A stretch of DNA of 64,000 bases from Dipylidium caninum (GCA_017562135.1 QEYB01000713.1:124001-188000); one strand, 5' to 3'; positions 35,537 to 48,460 are shown, counted from the stretch's first letter. Numbers and translations are program-made. Notes: generated by a model not told the origin, from the sequence alone.

Positions 35537-38500
35537 CTACAACAACTGCTCAGACGATTAAGCTGTGCCTATGCTATGACATCCCCTTTTTTTTTCACTC
35601 TTACATGTTATTTAAACCCCTTACTTTGATAGCATCACATTTACGTCATGGCATTTTCAAAGAAGAAAGTGGGAATTGCACAAAGATTAGGCGTCGGCAA
35701 CAAATTCCCCATGACAGCCTTTAGGAGGTCAAAGGTGCCTTCTTACCCGCCCCAATGACAACTAACACTTAGAATGAATAACCTGTTCGCATCCAATTAT
35801 ATAAGTGAAAAAAGAAAGAGCAAAATGAGGTAGACAGTTTTAGACAGTTTTCGAGGAAGTGTTTAAGAAAGAAAGCAGTTTTTGCTTAAGGCTCTCTCAT
35901 AGGCAGTTTCCATAAAACCAAAATTCCTGTCCGTTTCCATAAAGTAGCTCTTTCAAAAGTCACCAGCCCCCGGTCACTATGTTATCCAGTGGCTTCCGAA
36001 ACAGAAAGAGGTGACTTCACTCTATGTAACGTCTCGCATTCCCGTAAAAAAAAATTAATTGCTTGCAGCTTCTAACACAAACCTTTCAATAGTGCTTCGT
36101 GAACCGAGTATTGAAAAGGAAACAGTCGTATGAGAAGATACACGTAAAAAAATGGGTTTCAAGCCTCCACACCAGTGCCGCAGTTACAGTAGTGAGAACA
36201 AACCAGAAAGTTGCAGTCCGTCAAACCACCATCAAAACCACGGAGACTTTCACTCACGGTAATAAGGGAGTTGGGTTTACTCGAAACAATATATATATTT
36301 TTTAATAATTTTCTTAGAACAATGAAAATGAGCAGCACGCCAAATGCCCAATGGCCATAATAGGGAATATTTTAATGGCACACCTCCAGACAGTCCATAA
36401 AACTGTCTGAAAAGCTGAAACGTTGGTAATTAAATAACTTCAATTGACCTATGTAGCCCTTTCTGCAAGGTCATGAGTAAAACTTTCATGAAATTGATTC
36501 CTGTTTGCTTTCCTTCCCACAATGCCTCTAGAGAAAGAACGTTGGGCTCAGTACTCGTAGCAGTAGGTGGCAAACGTAGTCCGGCGGGACAACAATCCTG
36601 CCTAGCTAGTTGAATGCCGCCTCAAAAAACCTCAGCACCTTTGAACCTAACCTTATTTATCTAAAAACCTTGCGCAAAGACAGGATTAATGAAAGAGAAA
36701 TCGGACCGCTCGTATCTGATGTTTGAATTTCTGAAAGTGGGCTGAATTAATAGACACAAATAGATCATAATAAATGGCGCAGCATACTTATAGGAAATTG
36801 ACGATTTGTTGGGTCCCGCTTTGTGTGGTAGTGGAGGATTCAGGGCTCTCGGTTGGTGGCGTTGGCAAGGCTAGTGGTGCAGAAGGAGGGTGTGTTAGAG
36901 TGGACAATAGTGCTGACTTTGAATTGCAGATGCGGCAGTTGGGTCGCGCCCAAAAACAACTTGTGCATCCTTTGAACAACGGTACGTTGTTTTCGCCTTT
37001 TTTTTCTTTTCCTCTTATACTTCAGTTATGTATGAGGTTGGGGCTCTCCTTGTTATCGCTTCTGTTTGTTAGCAAAGATTTCTGTGGATAGGTGGAAAAT
37101 CTCCTCACGACCAACGGCTGGTTGATCTGGTGGCGAAAGGGAGGCAAGAGGAAAGCATAGAGTCGCTTTCAGTGTAGTCCTACCCTAACTGGGGTTTCCG
37201 TATTTGATCTTTACCCTCACTAGGCAACCGACACATGCTACAACGATAACCGATATCTGAGGATAGAAAAAACACTCAACTAACACAAAATGCAGGGCAA
37301 CAATGCAAACTTAAGGAGGTTATTTATTTTCTGGCTCAATTGTCGGTAGCGATATAGCAATGTCAATACCTGATTTATGGTTGTAAATCCACCACTGTGG
37401 CCCATGTTTTATCCTCTTACCATGATATTGGTTCCAAGAAATTTTTTTATAAAAAATTTAAGAGTGACTTCAAAAACCCGACAGACATAGAGTTAACACA
37501 CTATTTGCGTAGATTCGGTCATATTCACGTATATTTTATGTACGATTGTAACTGTGAAATTGAGGGAATCGCGTGCTTGTGACGCCCTGTACCGAAAGCG
37601 CCCAGACCGAAACGATTCAAATCAATGGAATCTGCCAATTCAGAGTTAAAACATGTGATTTTCAATAATAGCATTTATTTATCACAAGAGGCGATGTTGA
37701 TGCCCCGTTTCTGTATGTTTTTTCCTCTCTAAGTCTTCCCTCGCCCCCTGTTGTACTTGTTTGTCATTTATTTTTAAAAGGAGTAAAATGAGGCCAGTTT
37801 GACGGTCATGACCCCAGAATGAAACGAAAACAAAGAAATTTTCGATAGTACTTTCGAAGGTTGTCACAATTTCATTTAATTTATTAGCGTACTAAGACAC
37901 CAATGAAATTCATTTAAAAAATTAAGTATGATTATTAAGAAGCAAAAAGAGGACCTTAACAATGTTGCTAGCAATGACATGTCGCGCGTTAGAGACCCTA
38001 TTAGAAAAAATACCTACAGAGGGGAGTTTCCTGAGGAGTCACACCTCAATGCAGACGTAAAAAGTATGCAAAGTGAGGAAGACTCTTCGACTCGAACTAA
38101 TAAAGTTTAGGATCGTAAAATCAGGAAATCATTCCTTTCGACTCTACAAAGGTCCAAGCTACACTCAAACTGGTGGAAGTTAAAGCGTTACATAAAGGGA
38201 ATGAAAAAGAAAACCTTCTTTTGTTCATACCAACCGACAGATAAAAGTGCGCTTTCAAAATACTCCAAAATCATAGTCGCTGCTAATTGTTTCCATTGCT
38301 TCAATTTTATGCTAGGATACTTAAGGTGTTTTAGGAATTAAGAGTAACAGTACAAATATTGCTTGTCATATTTAAAAATAAGTAAGTGTAGATGTGTAGA
38401 CAAGGAATGAATACATCCACCACAGCAATAACATACTGTAATCTAAACCAAACCCTATCAGATTTCCATGTCTCCGCTTGATAAGAGGAAGTGACAAGGT

Positions 38501-41500
38501 AAAGATATATTCGGTAAAGTCGTCAAACTTCCTTAAACCCCCATTTTACTCATTTCCAATCCCGAAAGGTTGAATAAGCATTACAAAACGCTTTCAACCT
38601 ACTCTAGCTCGAATGTTGAGCAGCCATTGTGCAAATCATCCGGTGAAGATAGCAGAAAGAGGAGTGAGGCAGGCCAATGAGTTTTTTTAACTAATTATAC
38701 ACTCTCAATCACTCTACCACCTGTTCTCTACATCTGAGAGCATTGGCTATTATCAGTTAGCAAAATAAAAGGATCGAGAATCCAACCTTACAAGATTTGG
38801 CTAAATAGACCTCCTTAACCTCGTTAATTAAAGCGATATGTGGGATTTTTGACTGACTTTAAATGGACGTTAATCGAGGCTCGACTTGCTGCAATCCTAA
38901 TTGTCTAGCCACTTTACCTTAATTCCCTCCACCTTTGATGGTTTTCAGGTAAACAGGTAAGTGCTCACTCACTAATAGTACCATGAGTCCGCAGCTATTT
39001 GAATCAGTGAAGAAAACATCGACATACGCCCTTTGGTGTAGCTTGTCCAAACACTTGGTCTTACCAGATAAAAGTTCAAAAATAATGCCAAAGTGTACAC
39101 TGACTAACTGTTTAGTGTTTGTTTTCCAATACTAGATCATCACCATTAAGTGATCATGTCATTTTAACAGGTTAAGTAAACCGCCTCTATGTATAAAGTC
39201 ATGAACAAAAATTGGTAGAAGACTTTAAATGAGGTGGAAGTTCGATGTATACTTAGCTCCCTCAGGAAAGTTTCTCCAGTATAATCGATAAAAAGGCATC
39301 AAAATGGACAAAATCGGTCAGTGTGTTTGGGAGAAAGTAAATGTTATTGTTTTCTTGGATATAAAATAGCAACATCATCAATATCCAACAGATCAGAAAA
39401 TATTACTTGTACTCAGTGTGATAGTTGATGTAAAAGTAAAATTTAATTCAAAGTGAAAATATATGCACGTGCTACCGATACTCAATGCTATTGACTCGAC
39501 AGGTTAGAGATATTATGAATATGTTAAATGAAACTTCTCGCATAACTTGGTTGAACCAATTCAACAAAATTTAGGCCAAACGGTATGATCCAAACCGACT
39601 TCCTATAAAATTTCATGATTTGAGAGGACCAATCTAGTCTACTACACTTCATTACTTTGCGGCATAAATTCGGAAGCAAAATTCTTTAATAAAAAATATC
39701 TTAAGAAAGGCGCATATCTTTTCCTCGTATATGCATTTTAAAAATTTTTACCAATTACAAACACTACGGAGGCATACAATTTTCTTTGTTACTCCCTAGT
39801 TAAATTAGAGCAAATGAGCTAGGGCAGTTCAATGCGCTCCTGCATTAAGTCATTCCCAAAAATATCGTAGAGGTCATGGCAAGCGAACTAACAGACATTG
39901 ACGTTATGATGAACCAACACATGCACGTATTCTCTCATATCAAAACGGGGGCAACTAGCAGCCCAGTGACACTGATGTTGGCTTCGAATCGCACTTAGAG
40001 CTCAGTTTTGCGCATTCTGCATAACATGGTATTCGTCTCTCAGCTGGATTGACTTCATAGAAATCATAGGCGTATTCATCATTACCCCTGCATCCGCATA
40101 TATATATAAATTTAGTGTGGTGTACTGACAAAAAAAACAAGCCGTATTCTCGTAGAAACTTGCAGATTAGTCAAACTACAAATCTGTAAAGAGCTTTTGA
40201 AAGATGGTTACATTGTCTTTATATGCAATCGAATATTAATGTCAAGATCCAATCTGCCGATGCGGCAAATACTAGCATTTACACTGCCGGTGTCTATGAT
40301 GAACTCCTACAGCACAAAGTTGCTGTTTCTGTCTTAACAGGCGACGGAGTGAGCAGAGCATATTTCGTTTAATTAAAAAGGCAAAGATGTATTAGGTCAA
40401 CATAACAATCATTCTGAAGTAAAATATTTATCAGTTAACCAAAACTTTTGGGCGATAAAATGCATTATTACACCTACATGTATCTCTAGACATTAATAGT
40501 GTTATATCTTTTATACCGGAGTTTTATAAAAAAAACCATACAATCCTAATGACCAAAGGAACTTGTTTGCGTAAATCGCTCAAAGATCACTTATGGGAAA
40601 ATTCATACATGATAGGGAGCTCATAGAGGTTAAATTATGAAATAGTTCATAGTTTTGCGTTTTACGCTAGCACAGGAAAGAAATTAACTACAAATACGTT
40701 TAAACTGTAAGCAAGAGTGAGGCACATTGACAATGTCCTATCTCAGAGTATACAGAAAGAATTGGCCGGCATTAAAAAACGTTATGCAAAATTCTCACGT
40801 ACTATCATCTTCCGAGAATGCTTAAATAGCTCCAATACTATTAAAACAAATATCCCCTAAGCCATTCGCTAAGAGCATGAGCGTTAGGACACAAAAACAT
40901 CGAATTAAAGGATACATCAATCGCCAAAGGTAATTTTGAAGTAATCAACGAAGATAATAGTGATAGTAATTATATATATCAGATTGCTCAAAGGAGACGT
41001 TGGATATCAAAAAAAAGGTCTCTGAATTAAGACAATATTTTTTTCGTTGTGATACCGGGTACAAACGCAAAGACCGCCTAAATCATTAAAAGGCAAACGC
41101 GCTAGCCCACATTTACTATAGCATTATGAAAAGGGCCATTGTGTCAGCAAAAAGTTCGGTAATGTTGTAGAGGTGTGTAAAATTTTTATAACTGCGTTTG
41201 TTATTTTCGGTCGGAAGTTCCCTCAAATGGAAGCTCTCAAGAATATGAGTTTTGTGCATTAATGCGGAGGAGAATACTAAAGAGGAATCCTAAGACGCCT
41301 TTCGTCATAGTATATCCTCTGAATCGTTCCTCAATGGAACTGCGTGACCACGTGTTCAATGAGTAAAAGAAATCAAATAATATAAGGTTAACAACTCTTA
41401 TAACCTATTCAACCACATCACATAAATGAAACTTGAGACATGTAAATACTGAGAAAAGGAGAGGCCCACCTGCGCACAGCGAAATCCCGTTATGTGGCAA

Positions 41501-42200
41501 AAGTGAAAACCAAAAGGTCTCTTCTAACGCTGACCTAGAGAGCAGACCAATCAAGAGCTCAAACTGTCACAGAATTACATTTACCAATAGGAGCACCATG
41601 AGTGAGCATGCAATAAGCGTAAAGAAACAAAATGTCGGCCTCTTTAGTGCATGATTCTCTAGGAGGGGGTGACTAACTGCTATTCGTTGCACGTTTTACC
41701 CATCGGAGGAAAATACTTACAGGTGTCAACTGAAAGCACCGCAGACAAGATTACGAAGAATCAGTATACTCAGTCATACTCTAATGATTCCGGCGGCAAC
41801 ATTTCTAAGGTGGCTTACTTGGCAATGACGTCAAATACATCCCAAAATATACTCCCAGATCGGTGGCATGTCAGCTTAAATTAGGTTGAAACAGACTATT
41901 TGTGTTACATGATCTAAGATAAACGGATAAACAATACATGATAAACAAATGATAACTTAGGTGCATAGGTGGTACCCTATGGTGTAATCATCGCTGGCAT
42001 CGTTATTAGCCCAAAGTGCCTGTGTCACTAACATTCACTTAATTGCACGAGGATATCACGAATTTCCGTTCTTACTCTGCTTCACACGAAATTAAAAGCA
42101 AACAATCCTTATCTTCATTTAAAATGCCTCTAAATCCAAGCATGTCTGTAGTTAGTCAAAACAAACACTGCCGACTTCTGAAAGTATGACTAATCTCTAA
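35537..42200. other. AT-rich intergenic stretch
   Basis: About 6.7 kb of AT-rich DNA separates the TRPM gene from the next genes. Open frames are short and without codon bias. The one exon-like island is at 36794-36981. No tRNA, rRNA or intact transposon was seen. Confidence 0.6.
36794..36981 (+). CDS. Isolated exon-like island, plus strand
   Basis: This is a GC-richer 188-base segment with an acceptor (TACTTATAG), a full open frame and a strong donor (AACAACG|GTACGT). Phase runs 2 to 1. It would encode 62-63 residues ending ELQMRQLGRAQKQLVHPLNN. No family was recognised and no partner exons were found. It could be an exon of an unseen plus-strand gene, a retroposed fragment or chance. The opposite strand also has an open frame with CRIC. 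Confidence 0.25.
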
Positions 42201-42224
42201 GCACAATATCCTGCTTTTGTTTGT

Positions 42225-43225
42225 ATCGGACGAACATCCGAAAACGGACAAAAGACCCGATCTCCAGAACCTTCCCCTGCAAACACCAAAACTGCGTTTT
42301 CTCCCTTCAGGACAGACACCCCGCTTTCTGTTGCGGCATATGCACAAACTTCGCCTGGGTGTCAAATGCTCATGGATCAACATGCACCATGGCGCTAGAC
42401 CAGCCGATTATTCACGTCACCGGCCTCCTTGCTTTTAAAGGCCCCCCACAGCAGGTTAACGCGAGAGGTTGACGAGAATCCGAACCGGAGCTTCGCCAAG
42501 CGTAGATGAGCTCCGCGAGCACAGTGAAACAAGCGCTCGCCGTCCACGACCATCCCTCAGCCGGGAATGATTGAGCTACGAACGGCACCCCCCAGACCCC
42601 TGAAAACTACCCGTGATAAAATGACCCGCGCCACCGCCCAACCAGGCGTAGGAGCCCACGACCCCACAAGTGCATTGGTTTTTTATAGCGCCCAACAGCG
42701 GCAGAATTCGAGACCGACGGACGCACCACCCACCTACTTAAACGTCCTCAGAGATACATGCCGAAACGCCCAGTCGTACGAAAGCCATCGCAATGAGGGA
42801 TCTGAGGCGCAACCCTACAACCACAACGTAGGTCCAACGTCCCGAAGACCCAACCAGCTGCCAGAAGCGCAACCACCAGCCGCTCCCAAACCCATTGATC
42901 AAGCCCCCATAAACCGTGGAGTGCCACAACCCCGCCGTAAGCAACTACTATCTCATACGCCGAACAGAACCGCCGTGACAAACCTCAGAAGCACCGTCCA
43001 TACTTCGATTCCGTGAATGCCAAAAATAAGCCAATTGAGGTCAACTCCAGATCTCGTTACGTTATCACCTTGTGCCAAAAAACCCAACGCGCAAAGGCGA
43101 CAGGGTGTATGCTGGCACTCCTCCGCCTTGCAAAACGCAAAGAGGAAGATAAATTAATTTCACACACTTTGACCCAGTCAGTCTCCAACCAAATAATGCG
43201 AGAAGCACCAGGAGACCAACCTTAA
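42225..43225 (+). mobile_element. GC-rich island, possible decayed retroelement
   Basis: One kilobase stands out from AT-rich flanks by GC content and by dense proline/arginine/threonine codons. A frame from 42221 includes CCGICTNF ... STC and a following IHVTGL, which loosely recalls a PHD-type finger (CxxC...CxxC...W-x-H-x2-C-x-GL) with several ligands lost, as found in some non-LTR elements. A 149-residue open frame (42567-43016) follows. A run of eight A flanked by GTGTC/GACAC lies at 43231-43248. No reverse transcriptase, terminal repeats or target-site duplication was seen. Confidence 0.25.
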
Positions 43226-43280
43226 GGCGTGTGTCAAAAAAAAGACACTTCTGTACAAAAAAATAGATATATGGTACTTA

Positions 43281-44282
43281 TTATGCTGACGATGAAGGAG
43301 GGTTCTCGTAGTTTTCCACACCCCAAGCTTCTTCAAAGGCGGTGCATATCCTAGCGCACGTCTGAGCAGCAGAAAGAGGAAATCTACTAATTGATACTAC
43401 CTCATCAAGAAAGTCGCCAGCCGTGGAAACAATCGATCCATGCGCCATTGCCCCAATAACAACCACGATCGATTCTGAGGCCCCAGACTTTGCCATCGAA
43501 GGCACCTCAGAAGGACGAATGATGCTATCGGCGGAGAAAGACATGCCAACTTTCATACACCCAGCAGGAAAGTATCGGGTGATCGGATTCTTAACTACTC
43601 TCAGCAACTTTTCGTGGTTCCCCTCGGCGGCATGAATGGAGAGCTTATGAATGAGTTGAACCATGAGACCGCAAAACCTGTCGAAGGTACGTGGAATCCG
43701 AATTTTTGGATTAACTTCGATGATTAGATTCTTCTGTGTCCGAATATAAATCTGAAAGCAAGAACAAAGTCTTTAAGCAGAATAAGTGAATTATTGTGCG
43801 ATTGCAAGAAGTGTAAGTAAAATTCCGAAGAATTGCCTTTTAATTTTCCTGAATTTTACAACATCCTGTTTGACAACAGCATGTGAACAACTCAGGATTG
43901 ACAAAATTACAATGGGTAGTATCTCAACCGTCACTAAAGGTGAGGGTGACTTCCATTTACCTGGCGTTTCCCTCACCAACACATGCCATGTCATGAGGAT
44001 AAACCAGGAGAGAAATTAACTCTAGAAAAGAGCAGTTACCTGAAGCATCCCCATCCTGTTTAGGGGGCTGTCCAAAAGCATTAGCAAACATTGGTGGGTA
44101 ATATCCGGGCGAATGGTTGAAACATCACGTTTCAACTTTGTTATCCTGTCCTTATGCTTGTCAGGATTTAGCAATTGGTATTCTTTGCCGCCCGCACCTT
44201 TAATCGATTCTAAACAAGCCTGGTCCAAGAGAACAATTAGCCTCCGATCCTGGTTGCCGATATCGGGATCAGCACGCCTCAT
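43281..44282 (-). CDS. EMG1: EMG1/NEP1, 18S rRNA pseudouridine N1-methyltransferase
   Basis: This SPOUT-class methyltransferase acts in the nucleolus on small-subunit rRNA and is needed for 40S assembly. Two exons, 44282-44040 and 43751-43281, join in phase 0 across a 288-base GT-AG intron (TTCAG|GTAACT; TTGCTTTCAG|ATT). The product is 237 residues, full length for the family (about 240). Signatures: [13 protein letters not shown] near the N-terminus; [65 protein letters not shown] (SAM-side glycine loop); and [14 protein letters not shown] with FEEAWGV near the end. Stop TAA is at 43283-43281. The Arg-Pro-Asp and RIPRTFxRF rRNA-binding motifs are intact. The start is the only ATG before RRLIV in this frame; a tiny 5' intron could replace it (see findings). 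Confidence 0.97.
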
Positions 44283-45580
44283 GACAAACAGGGCGGCTCG
44301 GTAGGAGGCAAAACAAACTCACCTTCGCATCTATGTATTTAAGTGAGCTTCCGTTATGACACTCCCGTTATGTAAATTTTTTACTTTAATTTATTTTAAA
44401 TGAAAATTTTATGTTACGTGTTTTATGAGTGGCGTAGCGCTTGAGCTGCCATTTGTTTATCCTCTTAACTCCTAGTACAAGACTCGAGTTTTACTTTCCC
44501 TAGGACTATAGGTTCTACATTTGACGTAGAGAATTTCACTTAATTTAATTTTAACTACCCTATGGCACTAGAAGCCGCCTTAAATATTAAATATTTCGCA
44601 TTTTTGAAGTCAGTCTTACTTAGGGTAGTAAATACCATTTGACGAGATTCCACCATGTCGCCCCATTGATAGTTCACCCTCTATGCATATTATTTTGATA
44701 GGGGACTTCTATACCCGCCCCGGTTATTTTTGTTTTTGTCACTTCAGTACAAGTGGCCGTTGAACGGCATCTGTGCTCTCCGGTCCTTCCTCGCTCCGCC
44801 AACAAGTCGCAAATTAAAATGACCTTATGAACGACTCGATGTCCAATTCGCCACAACGTCCACAAGATTTCTTGTACAACACTGGCTAGCCATGAATTCT
44901 CTCACAATTTTGACTGTTGCCTATAGCGCCAGTTCTGTTTGTCTGCAAAGTCGAAACTGCTTGGCATAGGCCATGAGTCGAGCACATGGCACCGATTGAC
45001 GGCTGTGTCCGCCTCTTCCCGTACTTCAACTTGGTTTTACCACGATCGCGGGCGCTTTGGGGCTTTACACACTGAATTATACTTACTCGAAATCACTTAT
45101 AAAGGCTATTCTCACACCTTTCAGTCTAAGAAGCAGCTTAATCCAATGGACGCCATTTGTGTACTTAAAGAGTTCTTTTTAGGCACTTTCATTGCGTCGT
45201 TGCCTCAGTTTTAAGCCGAGTGCTCTGCCCAAATATCAATACTTTCCTAACACTTTTCTCCTTTTTAATTCCACATTGTTATCTCCCCTCGCTTTCTCGA
45301 AGCATAATCTCCCTGATTGTGAAGTTCCATTGGGACTTCTGCGTATACTCTTTCTACCCTAAGGATGAATGAAGGAATGTGTGCGCGTTCCAAGAATACA
45401 CGGCTAGAAATGGGCATCGAGGGAGAACCACTTGGTTCATAAATTATTTTGCCTTCACTGAACAAAGTAATGAGCCAAAAAATCAAATTCATACATGTTT
45501 GGACGAAGGAATAAAAAGGTATTCATCCTTAGCCTCTTTGAGGGTAAGAAAAGTTGATCCAGAGGCTAAATGACCAAAAG
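44283..45580. other. Intergenic space between EMG1 and the GPCR
   Basis: About 1.3 kb on the 5' side of EMG1 and 3' side of the GPCR; both genes are on the minus strand. A 91-residue plus-strand open frame (44939-45214) has no recognised features. The space should hold the EMG1 promoter and the GPCR 3' UTR. Confidence 0.5.
45529..45569. promoter_or_regulatory. Inverted repeat just past the GPCR stop
   Basis: Perfect 9-base arms TTAGCCTCT and AGAGGCTAA are separated by 23 bases. They begin 12 bases after the GPCR stop codon, so they lie in its 3' UTR and could form an RNA hairpin. Chance is possible. Confidence 0.3.
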
Positions 45581-47275
45581 TTATTGCGTAATGTGGGCAG
45601 AGCCTTCGCCACCAACAATTTTGTTGTTTGCATCCTCCTCGCCGCCTCCGCCACCAAGTGATCGGCACCACTGAAATCTCTGCAAATTGAACATTTGAAC
45701 CAGACGTCGTCGATAGCATTGGGACTGGAGGATGTAAATGAAGAAGTTTGATGTGGACCCGAGGATGGAGAAGAAACTGGCGATTGCGCTCAGACTGGCC
45801 TGTAGACTCTCCACCGTGGTCGACGTGCAGTATGTGCGCATTTGGCAGTAGAAGCGCAGTATACTGCTGGGTATATAGGGCAGCGAGAAGGCGATAAAGG
45901 TCACTAGAATGGTCTGCAGAATCCCCATCATTCGTTTGGCATTGAAACAACTCTCACTGCACATCTCCTCATGTTTCAACGCCGTCTTGTACACCTACAA
46001 GTAGTGTCACCAACGGAAAGTGCACATAAAAGGAACAATTCGAATAGGAGAATGCTCCTTAACTGGTTAGTAAGGACATGAAGGGAGACAAGAACGTGGG
46101 TAAAGTGGAGAAAAGCTTGGAGGAGAATACTCTGTCCATGTGGAAGGTGGATGGATGGATGGATGGATGGATGGATGGATGGATGCCTGCAGAAATATGC
46201 TTTCAAGAGAACATCAATGCTCATCGCCGATGCGAACTTCTTTTCCGCCCAAATATTTCTTTCATCGATTCAAGTGGAAATATCAGTCAAAGTGAAGGCT
46301 ACGTTAATTAAGCCGACTCTGTCCTTGCAATAAACCTCTCAAGCCAGTCATAAAAGGTTGCCATCTAATGGAGTGGAATTGCTCTTCCAAAACCCCTCCT
46401 AATTGGAGGTGCATTGCTCAGTTGATGGCATTTTGGTCCCCTCATTGTTGGTCCATTTCTCTGCCGACTTCTGCCTTCCATCTGCGCATATCATGTACCA
46501 TTTAATGCACTGCCAAAACCGAAACGTTCATGATAGTTTTTAGGGCGGACCTGGAGCAACAAGTTCATAACTCCTCATCTGAATACTGAAACTGTTAGTG
46601 TATTCTTAACAGGTTAAAGAAGCTTAACTGTAAAGTAAATTGTAAATGCTCTCGTCGAACCTGCACTTTCGTAGCCAGAAAGAGAATAATCATCGAGACC
46701 ACCGGCAGAATCGACAGGAAGACGCATTCCACAACCAAATGAGCCATGTTGTAGATTCTTATCTTCTCCAATGATACATTAGGTAATTCCATCAGTAGTG
46801 CTGGCACTCGTACCGCCATCGCGAAAATCGCTACTCCTGCCACTGTCGATCCGACAGCCGTGGGAGTCCATCGTTGAGGAAACTGAAGTGGCCTAAGGAA
46901 GAAGAAAAGGCGCTCCACGCCCAACATGACCAAAAACCAGTTGCGCGATATCTCACAAACGTTGAGACCGTAGAAAGTTACGGCGAAAACTGTTTTTACT
47001 TTTAGCGAAGTTGTATGGAGTTCTGCTTCAACACTTAGACGATAGAAGGTAAGGAGTGAGAGGTAACCGACATCAGCAAGAGAGACGCAGAAGAGGAGGA
47101 TGCGGGTTCCGGGAGAAGTTGTGGAATCATTCCAGAAGAATCCGAGAGAAATTGAACTTGTGACAATTCCAATTATAGCTATGGGTACGCCAAGGCACAG
47201 GTTGAATACTAGGTAAACCAGATTCATTTCCATCCAAGTGCAAGCGAGTGCGTGAGGTTTATTATTGCCTTGCAT
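45581..47275 (-). CDS. Rhodopsin-like (class A) GPCR, FMRFamide-receptor-like
   Basis: Two exons, 47275-46661 and 45994-45581, join in phase 0 (GTGCAG|GTTCGA; CTTGTAG|GTG) and give 342 residues with seven hydrophobic helices. TM1 is near residues 19-48. TM2 holds SLADVGYL (conserved Asp). TM3 ends VMLGVERLFFFLRPL. TM4 ends AVRVPALL. TM5 holds ILPVVSMI. The intron lies in loop 3. TM6 has FIAFSLPYIP and TM7 has SNFFIYILQ followed by a basic YRRRL. The tail is short with a GGGGGEED stretch. ERL replaces DRY, NFFIY replaces NPxxY, and the TM6 CWxP Trp is Ser. Such changes are common in invertebrate FMRFamide-type and related orphan receptors. The ligand cannot be told from sequence. Confidence 0.92.
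46149..46184. repeat. (GGAT)9 microsatellite in the GPCR intron
   Basis: Nine perfect GGAT units lie inside the 666-base intron of the GPCR gene. A likely length-variable marker. Confidence 0.95.
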
Positions 47276-48290
47276 TGCCGATGGCTTTCATCTCTATCCG
47301 CTAATAAAGCTACAGGGCAGAGAAGGGAGGAGCCAGTATGGATTCATAATCTCATAGGCTAATGAACACGCCTTATATTTGCCCACTTTCTTAGTTCGTT
47401 TGACTAACTGTGATTCAGTGAAGTTGTGGATTAAAATACTACTTTATTGTTACAAGTAGCGCTATTTAGTTGATACTTCTCTGTCCATCACTTGGGTTTA
47501 TTTTACTGTGTGACTTTTAGCCAACGTTAGACTTCAGTTATCAGCCCTTAAATCGGACCTTAGATTTTCCTCCCGTCACGCAGTTGTGATTCCATTAAAA
47601 TTGGCTCTAATGCTGTGATGAGATTACTTAGTTACGTATGAAGTGTAGGGGATTTCATAATACTACAGCGGTAATAAATTTTACTACACTTCACCTTTTA
47701 TCATCTTTTCGTATAATATATCACAGATAGCGGAACACGTCGACACGTAAGCTGCTAAGTCAGTGTAAAAGTAAGGGGCGAGAGTATATCCCACAGGACT
47801 AACTCCCTTCGTTTCCTCGCCGTCCTCAACTGACAGTAATCCTATTTTCCTCGGCCTTTCTTAATTACAATAAATACTTTTTACTTTAATTAATAAGTAA
47901 TATGATTAGTATCAATTTCAAAATCAATTTAAGGGATTGATTTTGCCCCAGATGTATACTACGTGATTATTGAATACCTAAAGCAAACCTCAGTAAAGTT
48001 CTTGAAGCTTTAGTGAAGAGGTGTCGTACAGAGCTTTCACAGTGCCATAATAAGTGTGTTCAATGAAGGTCTAAGGTAAGCACTTTTAAGGATGAATAAG
48101 TAGGAAGGTTGATATGGCCACCTTCAAGTGAATGCGCATTTAATTTTCCCCCTAATGGATCAGTCATCCAACCGCGGAGTAAAACCCTTATTAGGAGTGA
48201 GTAACTCTAACCGAGACATTACTTTCAATTGGCTTGTAAGACAATGTGTCTTCTCTCATAATTACCGAATACCTGGCTGTCGCAACTACA
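47276..48290. other. AT-rich upstream region of the GPCR
   Basis: No gene was seen. This kilobase is the 5' flank of the GPCR and should contain its promoter and any 5' UTR exon. It ends at the CCAAT-box block and the change to GC-rich DNA. Confidence 0.5.
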
Positions 48291-48460
48291 TAGCAGCCAA
48301 TAGGCGGCCCATCCGTGAGTAAAGCTAACCAATCAGTTATCTGCCCGAAGTTCGCGGACCCACCAGCCAATGAGATATGGAGAGTACGCGCGCAAATCCA
48401 TTTGCAGCGCACTCGCGGGTGGCGATGAGTCATCGTGGCTTGGCCACGTCACCGCTACAG
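48291..48460. promoter_or_regulatory. Promoter-like block: three CCAAT boxes, POU-type palindrome, bZIP site
   Basis: CCAAT occurs at 48297-48301, 48329-48333 and 48367-48371, spaced 32 and 38 bases apart in one orientation. It is followed by the inverted repeat GCAAAT-CC-ATTTGC (48392-48405) and a TGAGTCAT site with a CACGTCAC element just after. Clustering of such sites at the AT/GC boundary is typical of a housekeeping-style promoter. Direction is unclear: the GPCR ATG is 1 kb to the left on the minus strand. Confidence 0.45.
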
